Shown piece after piece: positions 1 through 7,039 of a stretch of 35,753 nt of DNA. This stretch comes from Kribbella antibiotica (lineage in GTDB: Bacteria > Actinomycetota > Actinomycetes > Propionibacteriales > Kribbellaceae): assembly GCF_004349055.1 (NCBI RefSeq), contig NZ_SMKX01000086.1:1-35753 (forward strand), in the 5' to 3' direction. Positions within the stretch are counted from its first letter, which is position 1; the number at the start of each line of letters is the position of its first letter. The position numbers and the translations under genes are program-made. The notes beneath the pieces are model-generated. The model was not told the DNA's origin. It did not search any database and saw nothing but the letters and a program-made list of their open reading frames with translations.

Positions 1-99
1 AACCGCCTCGTCGGCATCCTCCACGGCTGCCTCAAAACCAGCACCCCCTACAACGAAGAAACCGCCTGGCAACACCACACCGAACCACTCGCAGCTTGA
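1..99 (+). CDS. IS110-family transposase, C-terminal end (cut by window edge)
   Basis: Frame 1 is open from the first base to a TGA at 97-99 and encodes 32 residues with the motif NRLVGILHGCLKT followed by a Pro-Tyr and a Glu/Ala/Trp stretch. This is the usual C-terminus of IS110/IS1111 (DEDD-type) transposases, in which the transposase_20 domain is followed by such a tail. The N-terminal part lies outside the window, so I cannot say whether the gene is intact. The following 118 bases (100-217) hold no gene I can support. They would contain the right end of this element, and the only structure seen there is a small CCAAC-t-GTTGG inverted repeat at 153-163. The presence of a second transposase immediately downstream marks this as an insertion hot spot. 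Confidence 0.75.
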   Translation, partial: NRLVGILHGCLKTSTPYNEETAWQHHTEPLAA

Positions 100-217
100 C
101 ACCCTTAGCTCCTGGGATGTCTGTCCCGGCCCACCGTTTCTTGTTCAAGCCCCCAACTGTTGGCCCGGTCACGCCTGGCCAGCCGCTCCGGCCGCCACTA
201 CGCGTGAGTTTTTCGGC

Positions 218-247
218 GGCGGGTTCTAGGGGTGGTTGCAACACCGG
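218..247 (+). repeat. IS30-type left inverted repeat
   Basis: Thirty bases here match the reverse complement of 1461-1490 at 25 positions. The best-conserved core is GTGGTTGCAAC at 232-242. It lies just upstream of the transposase start, where it would also overlap the element's own promoter. Confidence 0.8.
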
Positions 248-268
248 CTTGTTGAAAGGGGTGTTGTG

Positions 269-1483
269 GTGGGTGTTCGGAGGGGTCGTCCGCGGTTGCC
301 GGTGGAGCTGGAGTACCGGTTTTGGCGTGGGGTGCGTGCGGGGGTGGGGGTGAAGGAGGCCGCGGTAGCGGCTGGTGTGTCGGCCGATAAGGGTCGTCAG
401 TGGTTCAGCGATCGTGGTGGGGTGATGCCGAAGGCGCAGGCTGGTGGGCAGGGGCGGTACTTGTGTTTGGCCGAGCGGGAAGAGATCGCCGTGCTGTATG
501 CCGGCGGCATGAGCCGGCGCAAGATCGCCGAACGGCTAGGGCGGGATCCGTCCACGATCAGCCGGGAACTGAAACGGATCCCGCAGAGAACCGACGATGG
601 TCATCACCGCCCGTATCGGGCGTCGTTGGCCCAGGCGGACGCGGACGTGAAAGCGCGCCGGCCGAAGGAGGCGAAACTGGCAACGCACCTGGCTCTGCGC
701 CGCGTGGTCCAGGCCCGGTTGAAGGAGAATCACAGTCCTGAGCAGATCGCGGCCCGGCTGCGTGAGGATTTCCCCGACGATCCGGAGATGTGGGTGTCAC
801 CCGAAACCATCTACCAATCGCTGTATGTCCAAGGACGCGGCGCGCTGAAACGTGAGCTGGTCAAGCACCTACGCACCGGCCGGGGGCTGCGCAAACCACG
901 CCGGACCGAGGGTGAACGACGCGGCCGGATCCCGGACATGGTCAACATCTCCGAGCGCCCCAAAGAAGTCGAAGACCGCGCCGTTCCCGGCGACTGGGAA
1001 GGCGACCTGATCCTCGGATCGGCCGAGTCCGGATCCGCGATCGGCACCCTGGTCGAGCGGGCCACCGGATTCGTTCTCCTGCTCCACCTGCGCGACAACC
1101 ACACCGCCGCCACCGTCGCCGACGCAATGACCCGCAAAATGACCGAACTACCTCAACACCTGCGCCGCACCCTGACCTGGGATCAAGGCCGCGAGATGGC
1201 CGGCCACGCCCGGATCGCCGAGGCCACCGGCCTGGACATCTACTTCTGCGACCCGCACTCACCCTGGCAGCGCGGCACCAACGAAAACACCAACGGCCTC
1301 CTGCGCCAGTACTTCCCCAAAGGCACCGACCTATCCCGCTGGGGACCCGGCTACCTCGACAAAGTCGCCACCGAACTCAACAACCGGCCCCGCAAACGCC
1401 TCAACTGGCGCACCCCCACCGAGGCCCTCGACAAACTACTATCCGACCAAGCAAATCCACCCGGCGTTGCAACCACCGCCTGA
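269..1483 (+). CDS. IS30-family transposase
   Basis: This is a DDE transposase of about 404 residues for the flanking IS30-type element. In order it has an N-terminal region with a helix-turn-helix (AAVAAGVS), a second HTH typical of IS30 (motif RRKIAERLGRDPSTISREL), and a catalytic DDE core. In the core GDWEGDLILG supplies the first Asp and LTWDQGREM the second. The final Glu lies in the segment WQRGTNENTNGLLRQYFPKG, which is diagnostic for the family. The reading frame can be opened from a TTG at 236, but an AAAGGG at 255-260 better serves the GTG at 269 (or 266), and the protein from there begins in the usual GRPRLP style. No frameshift or lost catalytic residue is seen, so it may be active. 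Confidence 0.9.
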   Translation: MGVRRGRPRLPVELEYRFWRGVRAGVGVKEAAVAAGVSADKGRQWFSDRGGVMPKAQAGGQGRYLCLAEREEIAVLYAGGMSRRKIAERLGRDPSTISRELKRIPQRTDDGHHRPYRASLAQADADVKARRPKEAKLATHLALRRVVQARLKENHSPEQIAARLREDFPDDPEMWVSPETIYQSLYVQGRGALKRELVKHLRTGRGLRKPRRTEGERRGRIPDMVNISERPKEVEDRAVPGDWEGDLILGSAESGSAIGTLVERATGFVLLLHLRDNHTAATVADAMTRKMTELPQHLRRTLTWDQGREMAGHARIAEATGLDIYFCDPHSPWQRGTNENTNGLLRQYFPKGTDLSRWGPGYLDKVATELNNRPRKRLNWRTPTEALDKLLSDQANPPGVATTA

Positions 1484-1490
1484 ATCCGCC
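1461..1490 (-). repeat. IS30-type right inverted repeat
   Basis: This is the reverse complement partner of 218-247, with five mismatches in 30. It includes the final six codons and stop of the transposase, so the element's end is partly coding. Confidence 0.8.
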
Positions 1491-1553
1491 CCCGTGATAC
1501 TTCCACGATCCTAGTGGGAGGCCCCCGGGTCGTTGCAAATCGTGTGCGTCACG

Positions 1554-2510
1554 TCACGCTGTGGTACGGAATGTGCGCCGGTAGTCCTGCGGCGGTACGC
1601 CGACGACGCGGCGGAAGTGGTGCCGCAGCAGTGCCGCGGTCCCGAATCCGGACTCCGAGGCGATCTGCTCGATCCCCATCCGGGTCTGCTCAAGCAGTGT
1701 CCGGGCGCGCAGTACGCGCTGGGTGGTGACCCACTTGAGCGGTGTGGTCCCGGTCTCGGCGACGAAGCGCCGGGCGAAGGTGCGCTCGGACATCTGCGCC
1801 TGGCGGGCCAGTGCGGGCACGGTGTGCTCGACCGTGAGGTTCTCGACCATCCAGTCCAGCACCGGCTGCAGGCTCTCGCCGGACTGCTCGGGGACCGGCA
1901 CCTCGACGTACTGGCGCTGGCCGCCGTCGCGCTGCGGCGGGACGACCATGCGGCGCGCGATGCGGGTCGCCACTGCGCTACCGAGCTCGCGGCGGACCAG
2001 GTGGAGGCAGGCGTCGATTCCGGCCGCCGTGCCGGCGCTGGTGATGATGTTGCCGTCGTCGACGAACAGCACGTCCGCATCCAGCTTGGCCAGCGGGAAC
2101 TGCTCCTCGAACTGCTGCGCGTAGCGCCAGTGCGTGGTGCATGGCCGGCCATCCAGCAGCCCAGCAGCGCCCAGCACGAAGGCGCCCGAGCAGACGGTCA
2201 GCAGGATCGCCCCGCGCGCCTCGGCCCTCCGTAGTGCCTCAAGCGTGCGCTCGTCGTACGCATGCCGCCAGGTGGTCGCCGGCACCGCGATCAGGTCGGC
2301 GTCCTCCATTTCCTCCAGCCCGTACGGCGCGATGACGGCCGAGTGACTACTACTGGTGGACATGGGTACGCCCGGCTCAGCCGCGCAGACCTTGAACTCG
2401 AACGGCGGCACCCCGTCGTCGGTCCGGTCGATCCCGAACACCTCGGAGACCACGCCGAACTCGAACAGGGACACGTCCTCCAGCAGTACGACGGCGATCT
2501 TCCGCAGCAT
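1554..2510 (-). CDS. GlxA-family transcriptional regulator (DJ-1/PfpI domain plus AraC HTH)
   Basis: The 318-residue protein has the two-part layout of GlxA-type activators. Residues 1 to about 165 form an amidase-like DJ-1/PfpI fold with the nucleophile-elbow segment LLTVCSGAFVLG (Cys107). Residues about 220-318 form an AraC-type DNA-binding domain with two helix-turn-helix units (ALARQAQMSERTFARRF and IEQIASESGFG) and the usual Pro-x-x-YR end. In this family the N-terminal domain generally senses a small ligand and need not be enzymatic. The inducer here is unknown. The ATG at 2510 follows few bases after the divergent intergenic region. The gene ends 64 bp from the IS30 element and is not interrupted. 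The upstream spacer (2511-2592) contains GCCA-ATTG-TGGC near 2560, a possible autoregulatory site. Confidence 0.88.
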   Translation of the reverse strand: MLRKIAVVLLEDVSLFEFGVVSEVFGIDRTDDGVPPFEFKVCAAEPGVPMSTSSSHSAVIAPYGLEEMEDADLIAVPATTWRHAYDERTLEALRRAEARGAILLTVCSGAFVLGAAGLLDGRPCTTHWRYAQQFEEQFPLAKLDADVLFVDDGNIITSAGTAAGIDACLHLVRRELGSAVATRIARRMVVPPQRDGGQRQYVEVPVPEQSGESLQPVLDWMVENLTVEHTVPALARQAQMSERTFARRFVAETGTTPLKWVTTQRVLRARTLLEQTRMGIEQIASESGFGTAALLRHHFRRVVGVPPQDYRRTFRTTA

Positions 2511-2592
2511 GCAGCCAGTATGGCAGGAAGTTGATGGAGTATGTCAAAAGTGCCAATTGTGGCGGGATCTAGTTGGTAGCAAGATTACTGCC

Positions 2593-2841
2593 ATGAACGG
2601 AATCGTGGTGATCGCAGTACTCGTACTGGCCCTGATTGCGGCCCTCGAGGTCAGCCACCGTCGGCACACCGCCGATCTGGACGGCTCGACCGGCGACCGT
2701 GACGTGGCCCGAACCAAGCTGGACCTGCTCGCCCTCGGCGGCTCGGCCAAGCCCTTCACCGGAAAGCCCACCGCAACCCCGGCCGCCGTACGGCGGATTC
2801 ATGTGGCTCGTCTCAGCCACCCCGGTCGTCACGCCGCGTGA
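2593..2841 (+). CDS. Small membrane-anchored hypothetical protein
   Basis: An 82-residue reading frame starts at ATG 2593 with a strong N-terminal hydrophobic helix (GIVVIAVLVLALIAALEV) followed by a polar, basic tail. One transmembrane anchor with a cytoplasmic tail is the likely topology. I do not recognise a family. There is no good Shine-Dalgarno sequence before the ATG. The reading frame continues open upstream over the GlxA promoter region, but that part overlaps the oppositely oriented regulator gene and is unlikely to be translated. The gene lies alone between the regulator and the DUF6528 gene. The C-terminal half is rich in Arg, His and Pro and could be non-genuine, so confidence is moderate. 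Confidence 0.5.
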   Translation: MNGIVVIAVLVLALIAALEVSHRRHTADLDGSTGDRDVARTKLDLLALGGSAKPFTGKPTATPAAVRRIHVARLSHPGRHAA

Positions 2842-2925
2842 CTTTGGTCTACTCGTGAACCAACAGTCGGGTTTGCTGATCTAAGGACCTCAAGATCACG
2901 CTCTCGACTGTGAGGAGACACTGTG

Positions 2926-3873
2926 ATGCAGCGCAGGACGTTCCTGCAAGGGCTGGCGGCGGCAGCGGTAGCCGCGCCGGCGGCAACACTTCTGGGGCAG
3001 CAGGACGCGGTGGCGGCCACGGACTATTACGTGGCCACCACCGAGCAGACCAAGAACAAGGTGCTGGTTTTCCCTAAGAGCAAAGCGTTCACCGACGCGA
3101 ACGTGCACTGGAGTTTCACTCCGGGTGGCGGCGCCTGGGCGAACCTGAGTGATGTGAAGATCCGCGCCACCGAGGCGCAGGGCTGGATCGCCTTGGTGGC
3201 CGCGTCCGGCGGCAAGGCAGGCATCGTCGACATCGGTAGCGAGAAGCACACCGAAGGCAACGACCTGAAGTGGAGCGCGACACCGGGTGGCAACCCGCAT
3301 GCGATCGAGCGGGTGCCGGGGAACGGCTCGGTCGTAGTGGCGAGCTCCGACGGCAAACTCACGCTGTACGCGCCGACCAGCGTCGGCAACCTGGCCAGCC
3401 TGAAGCAGGTGCAGACGGTCGACTACGCCGGCGCGCACGGAGTGCTGTGGGACCCGACCTTCAAGCTGCTCTGGGTGGTCGGCAAGAACCGCTTCAGCCA
3501 CTACGCGGTCATGGGCAGCGGCCGGAACACCCGGCTCAAGTACGCCGCCCACTTCAGCCTCGGCAGCGGGAACCTCGGGCACGACCTGCAGCCCGACTAC
3601 ACCAACAAGAACAAGATGCTGATCACAGCGACCAAGGGCGTCTACGAACTTCTCACCGACGGCGGGACGTTCCGTAGCCGGCAGATCTCCTCGGAGCGGA
3701 GTGTGAAGTCGTACGTGAAGCACTCCTCGGGCGAGGTCGTGTCGATCCGCGGCGACGGCACCCAGCCGCGCGACTGGGCCAACAAGACGGTCCGCTTCTC
3801 CCAGTCGGCGGATCGCTCGCGGTCGGGCGCGCAGTTCTACAAGGCGCGCATCTGGACCACTGCCGTCGAATAA
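2926..3873 (+). CDS. Tat-exported DUF6528-family protein
   Basis: The protein of 315 residues starts with a twin-arginine signal peptide (QRRTFLQGL, then an Ala-rich hydrophobic stretch ending near AVAA at about residue 31). The mature part has repeated beta-strand blades of the kind found in beta-propellers, for example WIALVAASGGKAGIVDI and SVVVASSDGKLTLYAP, with HAIERVPG and HGVLWDP motifs. This agrees with the DUF6528 family, whose function I do not know. It is likely folded in the cytoplasm and exported by Tat to the cell surface or medium. GAGGAGA at 2912-2918 is well spaced for the ATG at 2926; a GTG at 2923 is the alternative start. A hairpin (3886-3916) follows the TAA stop. Confidence 0.85.
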   Translation: MQRRTFLQGLAAAAVAAPAATLLGQQDAVAATDYYVATTEQTKNKVLVFPKSKAFTDANVHWSFTPGGGAWANLSDVKIRATEAQGWIALVAASGGKAGIVDIGSEKHTEGNDLKWSATPGGNPHAIERVPGNGSVVVASSDGKLTLYAPTSVGNLASLKQVQTVDYAGAHGVLWDPTFKLLWVVGKNRFSHYAVMGSGRNTRLKYAAHFSLGSGNLGHDLQPDYTNKNKMLITATKGVYELLTDGGTFRSRQISSERSVKSYVKHSSGEVVSIRGDGTQPRDWANKTVRFSQSADRSRSGAQFYKARIWTTAVE

Positions 3874-3885
3874 ACCGATCGAACC

Positions 3886-3916
3886 CACCGCCCGGTTGTG
3901 CCACAGTCGGGCGGTG
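3886..3916 (+). terminator. Hairpin after DUF6528 gene, overlapping the next start codon
   Basis: CACCGCCCG (3886-3894) and CGGGCGGTG (3908-3916) form a perfect 9-bp stem around a 13-nt loop, 12 bases after the TAA of the upstream gene. There is no T-tract, as often in actinobacteria. The right arm contains the GTG start of the methyltransferase gene, and the loop contains its probable -10 hexamer. Confidence 0.55.
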
Positions 3917-4735
3917 ACCGACTACCGCGAGATCAACCGAGCCAGCTGGGACGAACGCGTCGCGGCCCACGTGGCTTCACCGAGCTACCACGTGGCCGAC
4001 TTCGCCACAGACTCGTCGTACCTGAGTGAGGTTGTTCGCTTCGACCTGCCGCGGCTCGGGGACATCTCCGGGCTGCGCGGGGTGCACCTGCAGTGCCACA
4101 TCGGTACGGACACGCTGTCGCTGGCCCGGCTCGGGGCGCGGATGAGCGGGCTGGACTTCTCGCCGCCCGCGGTCGAGGCCGCGCAGGCGCTGGCGGACGA
4201 GCTGGGGCTGGAGGCCGACTTCCATGTGGCCGACGTGTACGACGCGGTCGAGGTGCTCGGGGCGTCGTCGTACGACCTCGTCTACACCGGGATCGGCGCG
4301 TTGTGCTGGATCCCGGACATCGACCGCTGGGCGCAGGTCGTGGCCGGCCTGTTGAAGCCCGGCGGGCGGCTCTTCATCCGCGAAGGGCACCCGATGTTGT
4401 GGGCGCTGGAGTCCGTCAATCGCGAGGTGGCGTTGAAGTACCCGTACTTCGAGACGGCCGAAGCGACGGTCTTCGAGGAGGGTGGCACCTACGTCGAGAC
4501 CGACGTGGAGTTCACCCAGAACACCACGCACGACTGGAATCACGGGCTCGGCGAGACCATCACCGCCGTACAGAAGGCGGGGCTGGTGTTCGATTCACTC
4601 GCCGAGCACGACAGCGCGCCCTGGTGTGGGCTGGACGGTCTGATGACCGTGGATGGTGCCGGTGAGTGGCGACTCACCGACAACCCCGAGCGGCTGGCAG
4701 CGACCTACACGTTGCAGGCGCACAAGCCTGTCTAG
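3914..4735 (+). CDS. Class I SAM-dependent methyltransferase
   Basis: The 273-residue protein begins VTDYREINRASWDERV, an N-terminus common to this actinobacterial methyltransferase family. The Rossmann core is visible. Motif I is degenerate (GVHLQCHIGTDTLSLARLGA, with Cys-His-x-Gly instead of a glycine-rich E/DxGxGxG). The acidic end of strand 2 is MSGLDFSPPAVEAA, and a post-motif AGLLKPGGRLFIREGHP is typical of motif III. The LQCHIGTDTLS form is characteristic of a known subgroup, so the degenerate motif is not decay. The substrate is unknown. The GTG at 3914 is chosen because a CACAGT hexamer lies exactly 6 nt upstream and no Shine-Dalgarno is present, so the mRNA is probably leaderless. 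It ends in a 3-bp convergent overlap with the next gene. Confidence 0.85.
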   Translation: MTDYREINRASWDERVAAHVASPSYHVADFATDSSYLSEVVRFDLPRLGDISGLRGVHLQCHIGTDTLSLARLGARMSGLDFSPPAVEAAQALADELGLEADFHVADVYDAVEVLGASSYDLVYTGIGALCWIPDIDRWAQVVAGLLKPGGRLFIREGHPMLWALESVNREVALKYPYFETAEATVFEEGGTYVETDVEFTQNTTHDWNHGLGETITAVQKAGLVFDSLAEHDSAPWCGLDGLMTVDGAGEWRLTDNPERLAATYTLQAHKPV

Positions 4736-4875
4736 TGCGTGCGGCGCTGCTGGATCTTCTGGAACGCCTGCTTGATCTTCTGCTGGTTCGCCGGCTTGCT
4801 CAGCTCACGCTGTGCAACCTGAACCACCTTCGCGACGACCGCGCCTTTCAGCAAGTTCTTCACCAAGCCTCCCAT
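4732..4875 (-). CDS. Small basic hypothetical protein (47 aa)
   Basis: A 47-residue, Lys/Gln-rich protein (MGGLVKNLLKGAVVAKVVQV start) is preceded by a perfect AAGGAGG (4881-4887 on the minus strand), 5 nt before the ATG at 4875. The strong ribosome site supports a real gene even though it is short. The N-terminal half is amphipathic or mildly hydrophobic and the C-terminal half is a charged helix (QQKIKQAFQKIQQRR), so it may bind a membrane surface or nucleic acid. I do not recognise the family. The minus-strand word TAGTGT just upstream (4906-4911) is a possible -10. Its stop overlaps the methyltransferase stop by 3 bp in convergent orientation. Confidence 0.65.
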   Translation of the reverse strand: MGGLVKNLLKGAVVAKVVQVAQRELSKPANQQKIKQAFQKIQQRRTH

Positions 4876-4979
4876 GGGGGCCTCCTTCGTTGACTTGTCC
4901 TTGACACTATCGGCCCGCACAACCTGTCTCCTATGGGTGATAACCCGAAACTGTCCCTGGTATCGGGCACACTGTTGCT

Positions 4980-5837
4980 GTGCCTGAGTTGCCGGAGGTC
5001 GAGTCGCTGGCGGTTTTCCTGCGGGAGCGTGCCGTCGGGCGGGCGTTCGTGCGCGCTGACATCACCGCGATCAGCGCGCTGAAGACCTATGACCCGCCGG
5101 TGTCGGCGCTGGTCGGTCTGCTGATCGACGACGTCCAGCGGCATGGGAAGTTCCTCGACTTCTCCGCTCAGGGTGTGCACCTGATCATCCACCTCGCCCG
5201 GGCGGGCTGGCTGCGTTGGCGTGACGAGCAGTCGACCACGCTGGTCCGGCCCGGCAAGGGCCCGATCGCGTTGCGGACGGCGTTCGACGACGGGTCCGGG
5301 TTCGACCTGACCGAGGCCGGCACCCAGAAGAAACTCGCTGTGTACGTCGTTCGTGATCCCGCCGAGGTCCCGGGGATCGCGCGGCTCGGGCCCGAGCCGT
5401 TCTCGCTGTCCATCGAGGACTTCAGCGCGATCCTCAAGAAGGCCGGGCGCGTGCAGATGAAGGGTGTGCTGCGTAATCAGTCGGTGATCGCGGGGATCGG
5501 CAATGCCTACTCCGACGAGATCCTGCACGTCGCGAAGATGAGCCCGTTCAAACCGGCCTCCAATCTGACCGACGACGAGCTGACCACGCTGTACGGCGCC
5601 ATGCGCGAAACGCTGCAGGATGCGGTCGACCGGTCCGCCGGCCTCGCCGTACAGGACCTGAAGTCGGAGAAGAAGTCCGGCCTGCGGGTGCATGGGCGGA
5701 CGGGCCAGAAATGTCCGGTCTGCGGCGACATCGTGCGCGAGGTGAGCTTCGCCGACTCTTCCTTGCAGTATTGCGCGACCTGTCAGACCGGCGGTAAACC
5801 ATTGGCCGACCGCCGCCTGTCGAAGTTCCTCAAATAG
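4980..5837 (+). CDS. Fpg/Nei-family DNA glycosylase/AP lyase
   Basis: This 285-residue base-excision-repair enzyme removes oxidised bases and cleaves the abasic site. After loss of the initiator Met it begins PELPEVE, giving the catalytic Pro1 and Glu2. Lys57 lies in the conserved HGKFL segment. The helix-two-turn-helix region includes KGVLRNQSVIAGIGNAYSDE (161-180), with the conserved Asn and Gly-Ile-Gly-Asn-x-Tyr. A C4 zinc finger is formed by Cys245, Cys248, Cys265 and Cys268. The Arg that precedes the last Cys pair by five residues in E. coli Fpg is a Ser here (Ser260), so lesion specificity may differ from classical MutM. The GTG at 4980 has CACACT 6 nt upstream and no Shine-Dalgarno, suggesting a leaderless transcript. 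Confidence 0.9.
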   Translation: MPELPEVESLAVFLRERAVGRAFVRADITAISALKTYDPPVSALVGLLIDDVQRHGKFLDFSAQGVHLIIHLARAGWLRWRDEQSTTLVRPGKGPIALRTAFDDGSGFDLTEAGTQKKLAVYVVRDPAEVPGIARLGPEPFSLSIEDFSAILKKAGRVQMKGVLRNQSVIAGIGNAYSDEILHVAKMSPFKPASNLTDDELTTLYGAMRETLQDAVDRSAGLAVQDLKSEKKSGLRVHGRTGQKCPVCGDIVREVSFADSSLQYCATCQTGGKPLADRRLSKFLK

Positions 5838-5856
5838 TTCCGGAACCTCTGGGCCC

Positions 5857-5862
5857 TTGACA
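5857..5862 (+). promoter_or_regulatory. Putative -35 element of the chitosanase promoter
   Basis: A perfect TTGACA lies 22 bp before the palindromic operator at 5884. The matching -10 would fall at about 5880-5886 (GACAGT or ACAGTT), directly touching the operator, so a bound repressor would block polymerase. Confidence 0.45.
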
Positions 5863-5883
5863 GTAGGAATGCGCGTTCCGACA

Positions 5884-5902
5884 GTTAGGAAAGTTTCTTA
5901 AC
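5884..5902 (+). promoter_or_regulatory. Palindromic operator before chitosanase gene
   Basis: GTTAGGAAAGTTTCTTAAC is a 19-bp palindrome with 8 of 9 arm pairs matching around a central G. It sits between the -35 TTGACA and the ribosome site. From memory, chitosanase genes of Streptomyces and relatives carry AGGAAAG-TTTCCT-type operators bound by the ROK-family repressor CsnR. This site has that form. No CsnR gene lies in the window, so it would act in trans. Confidence 0.6.
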
Positions 5903-5919
5903 TATCGGAGGTGTGCTCG

Positions 5920-6984
5920 ATGCGTATCCGCCCCCTCGCATTCGCCCTCGCAGTGATCGGCAGTGCGTTGCTGATTCCCACGATCGCGACCACGGCCACG
6001 GCAGCAACCACGTCGTACGAGGCTGAAAATGCAGCCCGGACCCAAGGCGTGGTGGAGTCCAACCACAACGGATTCACCGGCTCCGGGTTCGTCAACTACG
6101 ACAATGTGACCGGCTCTTCGGTCACCTTCACAGTCAACGTCGGTGCCGGCGGCAATGCCTCGCTGGTCTTCCGCTTCGCCAACGGGACCACGGTGAACCG
6201 CCCGATGTCGATCGCGGTCGACGGGACAACCGTCAGTACGCCGCAGTTCGCCGGCACCGGCGCGTGGACGACCTGGAACACCAGCACGGTCAACGCGACC
6301 CTGTCCGCGGGTTCGCACACCATCAAGGCAACGGCAACCACCGCGAACGGCGGCCCGAATCTCGACTCCCTCACAGTCTCCGACTCCGGTGGCGGCGGTG
6401 GCGCGCCGACTGCGGCCGAACTGCTCGCCAAGGTCACCGGCTGCAGCCAGATCTCCAACGGCCTCTACAAGACCGACACCGAGTTGAGCCCGACCGTCCC
6501 GGTCTGCGGCAAGAATGGCGCTGTCTTCTGGAAGGCCGACCTCGACATCGACTGCGACGGCCTGCGCACCACGCAATGCAACGAGCAGACCGACCCCTGG
6601 TTCCAGCCGGACACCGCCTTCCACACCTCGACGAACCAGCCGCTGAACGCAGCCCAGCTCCCGTACGTCGTCGTACCGAGCCCGAGCGGCACGTGGAACT
6701 ACCAGAACTTCCAGATCGCCGGTGGCGGTGTGGTCGCGGTCATCTACAACAACCAGGTCAAGTACGCCGTCGTCGGCGACACCGGCCCGACCGACATCAT
6801 CGGCGAGGCGTCGTACGCCTCAGCCGTTGCCCTAGGCATCAACCCGAACCCGGCCAACGGCGGCACCGACGGCCCGGTCACCTACATCGTCTTCAAGAAC
6901 TCGACCATCAACCCGATCGAAAACCAGACCCTCGCCACCTCCCGCGGCCAAGAACTCGCCCGCACCTTTATCAACAGCAACTGA
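5920..6984 (+). CDS. Secreted CBM35-GH75 chitosanase
   Basis: The 354-residue protein should hydrolyse beta-1,4-linked glucosamine polymers outside the cell. A Sec signal peptide (about residues 1-28) is followed by a CBM35-like carbohydrate-binding module (about 31-155; motifs YEAENAA, GFVNYDNV and GGPNLDSLTV). After a Gly-rich linker comes a GH75 chitosanase catalytic domain (about 165-354). GH75 marks are the acidic cluster KADLDIDCDG, the segment VIYNNQVKYAVVGDTGPTD with the nearby IGEAS, and four Cys. The catalytic Asp and Glu are likely in the GDTGP/IGEAS region, but I cannot assign exact positions. GGAGG at 5907-5911 fixes the ATG at 5920. The operator just upstream suggests induction by chitosan oligosaccharides. 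Confidence 0.88.
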   Translation: MRIRPLAFALAVIGSALLIPTIATTATAATTSYEAENAARTQGVVESNHNGFTGSGFVNYDNVTGSSVTFTVNVGAGGNASLVFRFANGTTVNRPMSIAVDGTTVSTPQFAGTGAWTTWNTSTVNATLSAGSHTIKATATTANGGPNLDSLTVSDSGGGGGAPTAAELLAKVTGCSQISNGLYKTDTELSPTVPVCGKNGAVFWKADLDIDCDGLRTTQCNEQTDPWFQPDTAFHTSTNQPLNAAQLPYVVVPSPSGTWNYQNFQIAGGGVVAVIYNNQVKYAVVGDTGPTDIIGEASYASAVALGINPNPANGGTDGPVTYIVFKNSTINPIENQTLATSRGQELARTFINSN

Positions 6985-6990
6985 GACATG

Positions 6991-7031
6991 ACAGCGGCCC
7001 TCGACCGGATATCCCGGGCGAGGGCCGCTGT
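6991..7031. terminator. Bidirectional terminator between chitosanase and protease
   Basis: ACAGCGGCCCTCG (6991-7003) pairs perfectly with 7019-7031 over 13 bp with a 15-nt loop. It lies between two convergent genes, 7 nt after one stop and 9 nt before the other, and can end both transcripts. Confidence 0.85.
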
Positions 7032-7039
7032 GCGTCGTA

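Larger units (their letters stand above)
218..1490 (+). mobile_element. IS30-family insertion sequence
   Basis: A complete element of about 1.27 kb is bounded by imperfect 30-bp inverted repeats (218-247 and 1461-1490, 25 of 30 positions matching) with one transposase gene between them. The right repeat overlaps the last codons of the transposase, as is common in compact insertion sequences. I see no convincing target-site duplication next to the repeats. IS30 duplications are only 2-3 bp and could be missed or eroded. Unlike the surrounding genes, the element contains no CGTAC or GTACG word, consistent with recent arrival. Element boundaries are inferred from the repeats only. Confidence 0.8.

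Noticed and set aside
236..268. TTG/early start for the IS30 transposase
   Set aside because: The frame is open, but the AAAGGG ribosome site and the family's usual N-terminus fit the GTG at 269 (or 266), and the earlier start lies inside the inverted repeat.
1511..2510. Long alternative-frame reading frames over the GlxA gene
   Set aside because: They have Arg/Ser/Pro-rich low-complexity translations and no family motifs. The GlxA frame has clear domains over the whole length.
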